Source: Gamarada debralockiae (lineage: Eukaryota > Ascomycota > Leotiomycetes > Helotiales > Hyphodiscaceae). Taken from it: a DNA stretch of 32,829 bases. The notes under the pieces were generated by a model. It was not told the origin of the DNA. It did no database searches and was given only the letters and a program-made list of their open reading frames with translations. This document shows, piece after piece, positions 1 to 9,569 of the stretch (position 1 is the stretch's first letter; each line of letters starts with the position of its first letter). The stretch covers positions 1 to 32,829 of the forward strand of contig NXFV01001352.1 of NCBI GenBank assembly GCA_002803225.1, given 5' to 3'. The position numbers and the translations under genes are program-made.

Positions 1-760
1 TATATCCCTTAGCCTTCTAAAGTCGATACCAATTAATTGCGTTGTAATATATAGGCAAAAGACGCTCTATATAGTATTTTTGAGTTATTTGATTGCCCTT
101 TAGCTTGACAATTTGCTCGTGAGGCAGCGATACTTCCTACATATATATTTTCTCCTTAAATGATTCTTATGACTTGTATTTACTCTTACGGGGTTTACGT
201 AGGTATTTTAGACGCTTAATATACTCTTCCTTATTATTATAGAACTTAAGTTGCTTGCTTTTGCTATACTAATTGTACTACCTAGCTATATATAATTTAA
301 TACCTTGAAGCTCTCCTCGTTCTCGTATATTCTTAGGGTCTTTGTACGTTCTTTCTTCTCTAAGTATATAGTTGATACTATAAGCTAAAGGGTTAATGTG
401 TACCTTATTAAAAAAGAAGATATAATACTAATAATTATAGATAGTTTTATCAATATGTTCATTACTATAATTAACGCGTTTTCAACGATTTATAAGAAAT
501 ATCTTCTTCTTAATATATACTATTTTAAACCGCTAACCTCCTTTTATATATTTCTTTAGCGACCTTTGTAACGCGCGTAGTTAAACGGGGAGTTTGTAGA
601 ATTCGATTTGAGCTTCGTACAACAATCGGCGAACAGGGTTTCTCGTTAGTAATATAAGTATTTTGTATTACTCTTCTATAAGAGTTGTTTTTCTTCTTAA
701 TTTATTTGAGAGCTTACGCGTCCTTCGGTATATAGGAGAGCTAAGGGTAGCTCTTTATTG
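1..760 (-). pseudogene. RIP-degraded Tc1/mariner-like transposase relic, running off the left edge
   Basis: Reading the minus strand from about 760 down to 1 gives one nearly continuous coding trace broken by many TAG/TAA stops where Trp or Gln codons are expected. Recognisable pieces in order are an HTH-like part (RNPVRRLLYEAQIEFYKLPV, about 655-585), a block ending in FFFNKVHINPLA (about 415), RERGELQGIKLYIA, NNKEEYIKRLKYLRKPRKSK, VSLPHEQIVKLKGNQITQKY and ERLLPIYYNAI at the window edge. These resemble, from memory, a fungal DDE transposase family with FFTDEvHIDP and MTQkYYvdRLLPvY motifs. The first catalytic Asp appears as Asn (AAT). The region is very AT-rich, as expected after RIP. The remaining catalytic residues lie outside the window. 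No terminal inverted repeat was identified. Confidence 0.6.
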
Positions 761-1026
761 AAGCTATCGCGTGGCTATAAATTAATCGATGTTATTGTCT
801 TGCGTAATCGCAGTCAACGTCTTTGAATCGCGTTCACGATCGAAGGCGTCAAAGAATCTAATTCTCTTTCGCGATGATTTATCGCCCGTTGGTTTGCGCG
901 CGATTGGAGGGGTTTGGAGTCTTTGAGAACGTATTGTGGGTGCTATATTACGCAAATAAGTTGATTGTTTACAAGTCAGGAATTGAGGATTTGATGATAT
1001 CGGCTAATTCTACGCTATATAGGAAT

Positions 1027-1276
1027 TGTGACACCCCCTGGTGAAGTCTCGAGATCAAAGGCTAAGGGCAAGGCATCCCAAAAGGGTAATACAGGACATT
1101 ATGTAAGTAGGCCACTGGACTTTAAAGAGTAATACAAGACATCGTGTGATAACCCCCTAACCCCTCCTATAAGAACAAAAAGAGAAGGAAGAAAGAGAAA
1201 TAGTACTGTGGTGGGGCAGGGCTCCCTAATCATGTGACTATCGGGCGTGCTTGCGCTCGTAATCCTTGACATAACA
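1027..1276. mobile_element. possible solo LTR (TG...CA termini)
   Basis: The segment begins TGTGACACCCCC and ends CCTTGACATAACA, so on either strand it runs TG...CA, as LTRs of fungal retrotransposons do. It contains an imperfect direct repeat (gtaatacaggacattatgt near 1085 and gtaatacaagacatcgtgt near 1128). No matching 5-bp target duplication is visible and no coding region adjoins it. The call is tentative. Confidence 0.25.
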
Positions 1277-2505
1277 CTACAGTTGATCCTGTTCAGAAAG
1301 TGGCAAATATAGCCGGGCAATACGTATTTTGCGGTACCGATTCGCGTGGCGACCTCGCGTAAATTCGCGCACTACAGTAGCCACAAGGCTGATAATAACT
1401 TCCTAGTATTGCTGTAGACTCTGAGGGTCAGATATTAGCCCCTAATAAGTTCTAACAGTGGTACAAGCTTTCTGGTGGCGCTGTGGTGAAGGAATTCTAT
1501 TGCGCCATGAAAGGAGGCTCTATATAGATCAGACGCGAACGCGATACCGTGGTGGGGAAATCGGTCACGTTGATCGCTTAGCTGGATGTCACTTGCCAGC
1601 GGGACATAAATGGCCTTCGCAGCTGGGACAGCACTTAGATACTTACGCATCATACAATACAGTTTTTTTACCTTGTTTTCAGACACATTTGGGTGTGCTT
1701 TCAAGCACTATGACCTTCGTTTTACATTTGTTCTTGTTTTATCCCTCACTGAGAGCACGTGCGATACACAGCGCAATCGGGACGCGCTTATACTCGCATT
1801 TCGCCCCTTCTACAATACAGTAGTATGAACCTAATTTCTTAGTGGGAAGTGTCTCGGGTGTTCAGGAGTGGCCACAGCACACGACTTATATAGACTATAG
1901 GAAATAACGATGTGTGCACAGAGTCTGAGTTGCTCAAAGTCAAAGTACCCATCGTTTTTCTCGGCACGGCGGGGTTTCTCGCTACACAGGGACGGACGTT
2001 AGATGGATCAGCAAAGCTCCCATAGCTGTTGTGTGAGAAAGAGATTAGAGTGACAACTTACTCAAATCTAACCTGAATGAAGATATGGTGGCATATGACC
2101 TTTGGGGGATGCAGTACGGAGGCAGTTAAGGTGCTATGCTCGAATCAGTCTCTCAATGATCGTTGGCAGAGAAGTTATTTGCGGTTGGAGGGAAGAAAGG
2201 TGAAAGGACGCATTGTTGCGATCAGGAATTGTTTTTCTTTCGCAGCCTTGCGCTAGCCTCGTAGCCGTGCACTAAACCAGTGAACCACGCTTCCGAGAAG
2301 CCAATCCACATGTACGCTAGTGAATCTCATGCCCGATCCCACCCTTAAGGATCAAAGCTTCGGCATCAAACTCGTACCCACGAGACCGTTCAATCCTCTC
2401 CTCTCCAACACCCAGCGCGAGTATATCCTCACCTACCCCTTCCTCCAAGCTTTTCATCGCTCTGCGGTGGCCAATTGCTTACGATATTCCCAGATCGCTG
2501 CCGCC
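1277..2505. other. non-coding region upstream of the carrier gene
   Basis: Short open frames of 60-120 codons occur here on both strands, but none shows a domain, codon regularity or intron structure that I can support. The last 250 bases contain pyrimidine-rich stretches and probably the promoter and 5' leader of the carrier gene. I see no other element. Confidence 0.4.
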
Positions 2506-3694
2506 ATGTCTTCCGATAAGCCTTTACCGTTCATATACCAGTTTGCCGCAGGTATGCCGATACCGCCTCCCCCACACCTAATTGCCAATGAAGCTTACAA
2601 CATCTCTAGGTGCGATCGCTGGTGTCTCCGAAGTAAGTCGATCAAGTCTGCGAGTTTTGTTGAATGCGTATTAAATCGCGCACTTTACAGATTCTTGTTA
2701 TGTGAGTTTTGTTGATCGGCGGCAATTCAACAAGCAGGTACTGACTGCAAATGAACAGGTACCCTTTAGATGTCGTCAAGACCCGAGTGTGAGTCCTGTG
2801 AGATATCGAGAAGCTGCTGGACTGGAGGAATGACCGAGACAGACAATTACAAACCGGGAAAGGCACCGGAGCGGATTCGTACAATGGCATGATTGATTGC
2901 TTCCAGAAGATTATCAGGAATGAAGGGCATGGCCGCCGCTACCCGACCACCCGTAGATCAAGAGCTGATTGTCGAACAGATTTTCGAGGCTGTACCGTGG
3001 TATCAACGCCCCTATTCTCATGGAGGCGCCCAAGCGAGCAACCAAGTTTGCAGCCAACGATGCATGGGGCAAATTCTATCGCGAGACGTTTGGAGTTGCC
3101 AAGATGAACCAATCTCTGTCTGTCCTTACAGGAGCCACGGCAGGTGTCACCGAATCATTCGTCGTTGTACCCTTCGAACTCATCAAGATCCGACTCCAAG
3201 ATAAAGCCTCGGCTGGGAAATACAACGGAATGATTGATGCTGTGGTCAAGACCGTCAAGACTGAAGGTCCGCTGGCATTATACAATGGGCTTGAAAGTAC
3301 GATGTGGAGACATGCGCTGTGGAACGCTGGTTATTTTGGATGCATCTTCCAAGTTCGAGAGCTGCTCCCCAAGGCGGACAACAAGACGACACAGATGGGC
3401 TACGATATGTTGTCTGGTGCTATTGGCGGTACTTTTGGTACGGTTCTCAATACTCCTATGGATGTGGTCAAGTCCCGAATTCAAAACAGCCCGAAGATTG
3501 CTGGATCTGTGCCAAAGTACAACTGGGCCTGGCCGGCAGTGGGAACTGTCATGAAGGAAGAAGGCTTTGGAGCTTTGTACAAGGGATTCTTGCCAAAGGT
3601 GCTCAGACTTGGTCCAGGTGGAGGTATCTTGCTTGTCGTTTTCACTGGAGTCATGGACTTCTTTAGAAAAATCAGAGATGGAGCTGTGGCTTGA
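2506..3694 (+). CDS. ODC1: mitochondrial 2-oxodicarboxylate carrier (ODC1-type)
   Basis: Six exons, 2506-2551, 2610-2632, 2691-2701, 2759-2788, 2843-2926 and 2980-3694, join in phase to give 302 residues, the usual length for a mitochondrial carrier. All three repeats carry the carrier signature: PLDVVK (residues 29-34), PFELIK (129-134) and PMDVVK (224-229). The N-terminus MSSDKPLPFIYQFAAG and the text RGINAPILMEAPKRATKFAA match the oxodicarboxylate carrier branch, which exchanges 2-oxoadipate and 2-oxoglutarate across the inner mitochondrial membrane and serves lysine metabolism. The start is chosen because exon 1 gives the carrier N-terminus in a good context (gccgccATGt). Introns 1-4 are GT-AG and 56-58 nt long. 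Intron 5 (2927-2979) starts with GC rather than GT, in a weak context (GG|GCATGG); without its removal the frame is lost. Downstream DHODH is on the same strand, 767 bases away. Confidence 0.9.
2927..2979 (+). other. non-canonical GC-AG intron in the carrier gene
   Basis: To keep the carrier frame (residues NEG|FSRLYRG) the 53 bases starting GCATGG and ending GAACAG must be removed. The segment has a branch-like CTGAT near 2965. No GT donor gives a product of carrier length. It is either a genuine GC-AG intron, a GTATGG donor changed to GCATGG, or a base error. Confidence 0.65.
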
Positions 3695-4461
3695 GGAAGT
3701 GGTTGAAGATATCCTGATGAATTTCCAGCATCTTGCATGTTTTCTGTACATCTTAGTCTAGACTAGATACAGCTTCGTCCTTGAATCATCGCGAAGACTA
3801 ACATTAACATTGCATGTGATCCGGAAGGGGTTGGAGTCTCTAGTCCACAAGCTGAATAACCCAATAGTGATCTGCCCAAATATATCAGGCCTTCAGAGGA
3901 AGCCAGAGAACAATACACTTTTTTTGAGCAGAGATGTATGGTTCATGAAGCTAATTGGGCGTTTTGGAACGCCATTAGGATTCAAAGCCATTCTAGCTAC
4001 AACTCGATGAAAGATAAGAGAATGATGGTTACAACGGTGACGTTTGGGTCATGCCCACTTTAGGGAAAGAAACCTTTGAGGGGTTCTCGACAATGGACAC
4101 GGCTTTCCATGCCAATCCACCTTTTACGTGAGTTAAAATTAAGGAATACCGCTGGAGATAATCCGGAACAGAGACATGTCGTTCAAAAGCTGAAATGACG
4201 TGAAGGTTTCTCAACTGTCACCGCGCAGGCGGTGTAGGGCTCTATGAGAGGCAGTTGTTTTATTCAGGTTACGGGCTGCAGGTGCGAAATCTAATCCAGC
4301 TAAGAGGCTAAGCGGAAAGCCCAATCACATGATCTAAATCCAGCCTCCACAGCGGAAATCCAAAATCTGGGAGAGCGGCGCTTCTTGGCATCTCAGTCTC
4401 AAAATACCCACCACTTCCGCTGCCATTAAACAACCACTTCTCCAAACCTCCGCTCTTAACT
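3695..4461. other. intergenic region between carrier and DHODH genes
   Basis: This holds the 3' end of the carrier transcript and the promoter of the DHODH gene. A CCAAT sequence (near 4321, gcccaatcacatgat) lies about 140 bases before the DHODH start. No supported coding region was found; open frames near 3810-4010 and 4029-4214 lack coding character. Confidence 0.4.
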
Positions 4462-6085
4462 ATGTCCAATCCCTCCCTACGCCTTATGCGCAATCCTCGA
4501 ATACCAGTTCAACGTATTCTCCTGCCACAATCTCGGCCAATTGTCTCAAGAACCACCCTTCAGTCCTCACGATCCGCATCAACCGCCACAGCAGACGCAA
4601 GCTCACTCGTCACACGTCTCAAGAACCTCCTCTACGGAACCTCCCTCTCTCTCTTTGTAGCCTTTAGCTACCTGTACATAACCGATACCCGCGCCGGCAT
4701 CCACCAATGGCTCGTGGTTCCCTCCCTCCGCTGGATTTACCCAGACGCCGAAGAAGCCCACCACGTTGGGACCAAAGCTCTCAAGACCCTCTACTCATTT
4801 GGTCTGCATCCGCGAGAACGCACATCGAAGTCCGAGGCGGCGAAGAATGCAGATCTAAGTGTTACAGTGTTTGGACAAAGGCTGCAGAACCCAATTGGTA
4901 CGTCGGCGGGCATTGACAAGTTGGCGGAGATCCCGGACGCGTTATTGGCTTTGGGACCGGCGATTGTAGAGGTTGGAGGCACGACGCCGTGGCCGCAGGA
5001 TGGGAATCCGAAGCCTAGAGTGTTCAGACTCCCGAGTCAGAAGGCGCTGATTAATCGCTATGGGCTTAATTCGCTGGGGGCGGACGACATGGCGATGCGG
5101 TTAAGGGAACGAGTGCGACTTTTTGCATATCATAATGGGTTAGGGATTGGTGAGGAAGCCGAGGAGTTGGTGCTGAATGGTGATGCTATGGTTCCGCCAG
5201 GGAGTTTGGTAGATGGGAAGATGCTAGCTGTGCAAGTTGCCAAGAATAAGTTTACGAAGGATGAAGATATTGATGCTGTGAGAAAAGATTACGTGTACTG
5301 TGTTAAGAGGCTAGCACCATATGCGGATATTTTGGTGGTCAATGTTAGCAGTCCGAATACGCCTGGTTTGAGGACGTTGCAGAGGGTGGAGCCTTTGACG
5401 AGAATCCTGGAGGGTGTAGTGGGGGCTGCGAAGTCTGTGAGGAGGAAAACGGCACCAAAGGTTATGGTCAAGGTCTCACCAGATGAGGATCAGGACGAGC
5501 AAATCGAGGGCATCGTGGAAGCGATTTGGAGGAGTGGAGTAGATGGCGTTATTGTTGGGAACACAACGAAGAGGAGAAACATCATCCCACAAGGCACTGA
5601 GCTATCTGCGAAGGAAAGACGGATTTTGGAGGAGCAGGGCGGATATTCTGGACCGCAAATGTTTGAGAGGACATTGGGATTGGTAAAGAGATATAGACGT
5701 CTCCTTGATCAAGGACCTCCACCTCCACCACAAGAAAAGGAAGACGGGAACAAGCCAGTAGGCAGCGCCCCTTCCGGTGACGATCCTGCATCGCCCATGA
5801 CTGAGAAAATCCAGTCGGCCAAAGAATCCATTCCTGGATCAGGCAAAAGTCATGAACAAAAAGTTATTTTTGCAACGGGAGGTATTACGAATGGGAAGCA
5901 GGCATTGGAAATCTTGAATGCAGGGGCCAGTGTAGCCCAAATTTACACTGCTTTGAGTAAGTGCATGAGTATTATTTTATTCCCGCATGTACTATACTAA
6001 CTTGGGGTCTTTGATAGTATACGGTGGCGTTGGGACAGTATCCCGGATAAAAAAGGAAATGCGCGAAGAGATCGCAAAGAAATAA
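4462..6085 (+). CDS. dihydroorotate dehydrogenase (quinone), mitochondrial, class 2
   Basis: Two exons (4462-5956 and 6018-6085, intron 61 nt, GT-AG) encode 520 residues. The enzyme oxidises dihydroorotate to orotate in pyrimidine synthesis, using FMN and passing electrons to ubiquinone at the inner mitochondrial membrane. Visible features: an Arg/Ser-rich N-terminus without acidic residues (1-45, targeting peptide), one membrane segment at about 56-73, the FMN-site block GTSAGIDK, PQDGNPKPRVFRLP, INRYGLNS, the NVSSPNTPGLR block (about 294-304) carrying the class 2 catalytic Ser, and the phosphate-binding FATGGI with the closing IYGGVGTVSRI in exon 2. A low-complexity Pro/Glu/Ser-rich insert of about 50 residues (roughly 415-465) precedes FATGGI. 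Without splicing the frame ends early and loses IYGGVG, which supports the intron. All key motifs are intact, so the gene is probably functional. Confidence 0.93.
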
Positions 6086-6990
6086 ATATAGATGGATTTG
6101 GGTTCATGGTGGATATATAGTTACTGTTTAAAAATTGGATCATGTTCTAACTTCTAAATAGCTTCAAGTGGCCTGAGTGATTGAAGTATGATTCGTTCAA
6201 CCTTCCGTTAGTGATTCCAGTGCAATCGCTCAATCTAGCGTAAGCGATTTAACTCGAATCTTCTGATCTACGTGGGCAGATGTACTAGGTGTGAGGAACC
6301 TGACAACAGGTCCTCACATGAGCCATGTGACACACGTGCCGCACGGATTGTTAGAGCTTTCACGTGATACTTATCACCTGACCTGGCTACTGTATATATA
6401 CTCGCTCAGCTCCTACGCTCTTCTCTTCTTCTTCTTTTCCTCTCTAGCTTAGTATTCTTGTTATCTCGACTAGTTAGCTAGAGAATTGAGGTCGATCCCC
6501 AGTACTTTGTGTGACGGTTTGGGCAGAGAGCTGGGCAGGGCCATATGAAACGACGCTAGGGCTGGCCAGAGGGTACAAGAGGTCATTGGATCCTCATATT
6601 CTCTCCTTTCTTCCCTAGCTTAGTATTTTCCAATACACCACGATCTTTGAACTCCGCGCTTTAGACCTTTGCATCGATCCCGCCGTCACACTTTGGTTAG
6701 CGTCGTGACGAAAATAGTCTATTTGATGCTTCTAGCTGTAAAATAATGTTTGTTTGATCACGTGGTGCGACTAATTAAAATCGCTACTACCTAGGGGGTA
6801 GGTTTGAGAGAGAGGTTGTAGTTCCCTATGATTAATATACATACCACTTGGATTTAAGCCAACTTTAAATTTAATAGCAACTCTAGCGAGCAACTACCCA
6901 CAGGCAGCAGGTCAAGTACTCCAATAACTCTTTGTTATTCCATACATATCTAACCCAAGTAACCTAAGTAATTCAAGTAATAGGAACTTA
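6086..6990. other. gene-free region, perhaps with retroelement debris
   Basis: No coding region is supported. A TATATATA box is followed by a CT-rich stretch (6395-6460) and the phrase ctagcttagtatt (near 6446), which recurs near 6616 in a similar CT-rich setting. TTGTTAGAGC at about 6348 with a palindromic CACGTGATACTTATCACCTG resembles the start of a copia-type LTR, but no end or target duplication can be fixed. Confidence 0.3.
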
Positions 6991-8764
6991 TTAACCTCCC
7001 AATATATTCTTCAGTGCTTCCAGCTGCTCCAAGATCGCACGGCGACTGGTCCCGCCGGTAGCGTCCTTCAGCTCCACAGACCGCTCATAGTCGAACACGC
7101 TTAGCACGCCGTCGCCAAACCTCTTATTAATACCCTTGTTGGAACGTGATATCTGAGTCATAACCCCTTGGCCCTGTTGCCTAGGGTATGAGTCACTACG
7201 CTGTATATAGAGCCCTTGGATAACTACTCTCCAAATGTCAAGCTGCTTTCACATTCTACAATTATGACCTCGCAACAACCCTGACACTGCTCAATAGTAA
7301 GTTCATTCATCCCTTTATTCTTATCTTCGGCAAGTGCGACCATCTTGCCTGCCAAGTGGTGCGTCTCACGGAATAGTATACCTTCGCTAAGATTAGCAAG
7401 AGAGGGTTTAAAAGATCTAATGTATCACATAGCTTACCTTTCCTAACTAGATACTCAGCAAGATCCGTTGCCAGCATATCTGGGCTTAGCGCAGCACGCA
7501 TCTTATCCAGATAAACCGTTGCCGTAGCCAGCGCCCTCCCAGTAATTTGGAGACTATCCTTCAAGGTCTTAATAGTATCCAACATCGGCTGCAAACTCTC
7601 CTGCAAGTCCTTGTTATACGTGGATAGGATACCTTTGATGCTCATCATCAAGCCAGCCATTACCCCAAATATTCTCCCAGACTTGCTACGCAAGAGCTCA
7701 AGGGAGTCGCTGTTCTTCTTCTGTGGTATTAAGGAGCTACTAGTCGTATATGCGTCTACCAGCCTAATATACCCGAATTCAAGGGAGCTGTAGATAATAA
7801 GGTCCTCTGACCAGCGCGACAGGTGACTACCAATAGTAGAGGCATACTGTAGCACCTCAACGACGAAGTCTCGGTCGCCAACTGCGGACATGCTGTTCAT
7901 AATAAGACCTTCGAAGCCTAGTTCTTTCGCCAGCTGTATCCTATCGATACCAAAGGCATTTCCAGCAACGGCACCGCTACTAAGAGGGAGTTTGTTAACG
8001 TTTCTCTTCGTGAACCGCATACGCTCGAGGTCGGATTGGAATACTGTGGCATAGCTAAGAAGCCAGTGGCTCCATCGGATAGGTTATGCCCTTTGAAGAT
8101 ACGTATAGCTCGGCATGATGTAGTCGATATCTTGCTCAGCACGTTGGGCAATGACCTTGAGGAGGTCGATAAGGTGCTCCTTAATCAGATTTAGCTCATC
8201 ACGGAGCCACATACGCATGTCGGTCGCTATTTGGTCGTTGCGGCTGCGGCCTGTATGTAGCTTCCCCGCTACGTTTGTTCCGATAATTTCGCCTAGGCGG
8301 CGCTCGTTCACAGTATGAATAATATGTTGTACACTTAGCAGTTGAGCTATTGAAAAGGAAATTTTGTAACATCAGAACCCACTTGGTATCCCGCCTTCTA
8401 GTTTAATATAGAGACACTTCTTGAGTGGCTATCTAGATAAGGACCAATAAGGCGGAAGTACAAATGGCATATGTAACGGAACTTGCTTACCTTCATCTCC
8501 TGGCGCTGGCTGGAACTTGCCATCTTCCCACTCCTTGAAAACTTTCTTGAGTCTCTCTTCAAGCTTCTCAAACTCCTCCTGGGTGAGAATACCAGTCTTA
8601 ACGTTTGCTCTGGCGTAGGCGATGGAGCCTTTGATGTCCTAGGCATAGAAGACGCGATCAAAGGACAAGCTCTCGTTGTATTGGTTCATCAAGGGGTCCA
8701 TTTCTCCTGTGAACCTGCCACCCCAAAGCCGAATCGGATTCTCCATTTTAGCTGGTTGAGTCAT
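6991..8764 (-). pseudogene. argininosuccinate lyase copy, inactivated with a RIP-like pattern
   Basis: The minus strand encodes an argininosuccinate lyase (last step of arginine synthesis, fumarase/aspartase superfamily) from [19 protein letters not shown] (start at 8764 or 8746) to GGTSRRAILEQLEALKNIL with stop at 6991-6993. The central part (8311-7438) reads well: [34 protein letters not shown]. It is broken by a TAG at 8639-8641 (FYA*DIKGSIAYARAN) and a TAA at 8084-8086 (LQRA*PIRWSHW), both explained by CpA to TpA change. The catalytic His of the family's GYTHLQ motif reads Tyr (PSYTYLQ, codon 8099-8101), and the GSSLMPQKKNPD signature reads SSSLIPQKKNSD. Exon 1 ends at GTAAGC near 8515 without a clear acceptor; an intron at 7437-7382 is intact; the stretch 7277-7130 does not match the family. 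A working copy is presumably elsewhere. Confidence 0.88.
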
Positions 8765-8960
8765 TCTGGAGGTTTTGAGGAGTGAAAGATATTAGTGGAA
8801 AAGTTGTTTAGAATCTAGTAGGGAGTTGGAGATAATAGTGAAGAGATCCAAGTCGATAAAATGCAAGTAAAAATTGCCTGTTATTTTCTAATTTGTACCT
8901 TTAGAGTGGGATGACGAAAGTTTGTACCCATGCATAAATTTAGCGAAAGCGTTCGCTAGC

Positions 8961-8989
8961 GTTCTATCGCTAAGTTGTAGCGATAGAAC
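8961..8989. repeat. perfect 12-bp inverted repeat (hairpin)
   Basis: GTTCTATCGCTA at 8961-8972 and TAGCGATAGAAC at 8978-8989 pair perfectly around a 5-base loop (agttg). The preceding bases repeat the same theme (tagcgaaagcgttcgctagc). It lies between the start of the ASL pseudogene and GUA1. The function is unknown; a transposon end or structured leader is possible. Confidence 0.6.
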
Positions 8990-9140
8990 CGCTGAAGGTC
9001 TAATAATAGAGCTCACTAACGGTTATTTCATAGGGCGTGTTTAATGCACTATCATTTTATGTTATTCCACTGTATATTACCTAATATAGTAGCCGTGGAA
9101 TCAATTGTTACGATTAAATTAAAATCAAGGCAGAGAAATT

Positions 9141-9343
9141 GGGTGCCAAATCTCGTGAGACAGTCAAAATTACGACCCATGTGTAACTTTGCAACACAAC
9201 GCGAAATAGAAATTCTAAATGGACCAACTTGTTTGTCGCAATCCACTCTATAATCCAATATGCTTTTTATGTATTTCAAACTTGTAGATTAGGTGTAGAA
9301 TACTGACGAGATTTTTTCGGCTGCCTCACGAGATTTGGTACCC
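9141..9343. repeat. 203-bp segment bounded by 23-bp inverted repeats, MITE-like
   Basis: The left end gggtgccaaatctcgtgaga (continuing cag, 9141-9163) matches the reverse complement of the right end 9321-9343 with two mismatches. The interior has no supported gene, although it is open on both strands. No target duplication is apparent, so it may be a degenerate MITE or only an inverted repeat. It lies 230 bases before the GUA1 start and could form part of its promoter. Confidence 0.45.
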
Positions 9344-9569
9344 TGGGTGCTAGAACTGAGATGCTGACTCATCAGGAGCCCGCTCATTGGTTAGCGTGAC
9401 TGAAACCTTAAAAAGAATTCTTTTTTTGCAAAGGAAAAGATCTGAGGCTCTTTATCTTTTAACAAATCAGAACAACCTCTTGTTCCCAACGTCCCCAACC
9501 AAAACGCACACACACTCGCTTGGTGCTTCTCTCACACATCTCACAGACCGAGCAAGGAACAGTAAGACG

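Noticed and set aside
1435..1828. Overlapping open frames on both strands (72-121 codons)
   Set aside because: No domain, composition bias or intron pattern; overlapping frames on both strands are expected by chance.
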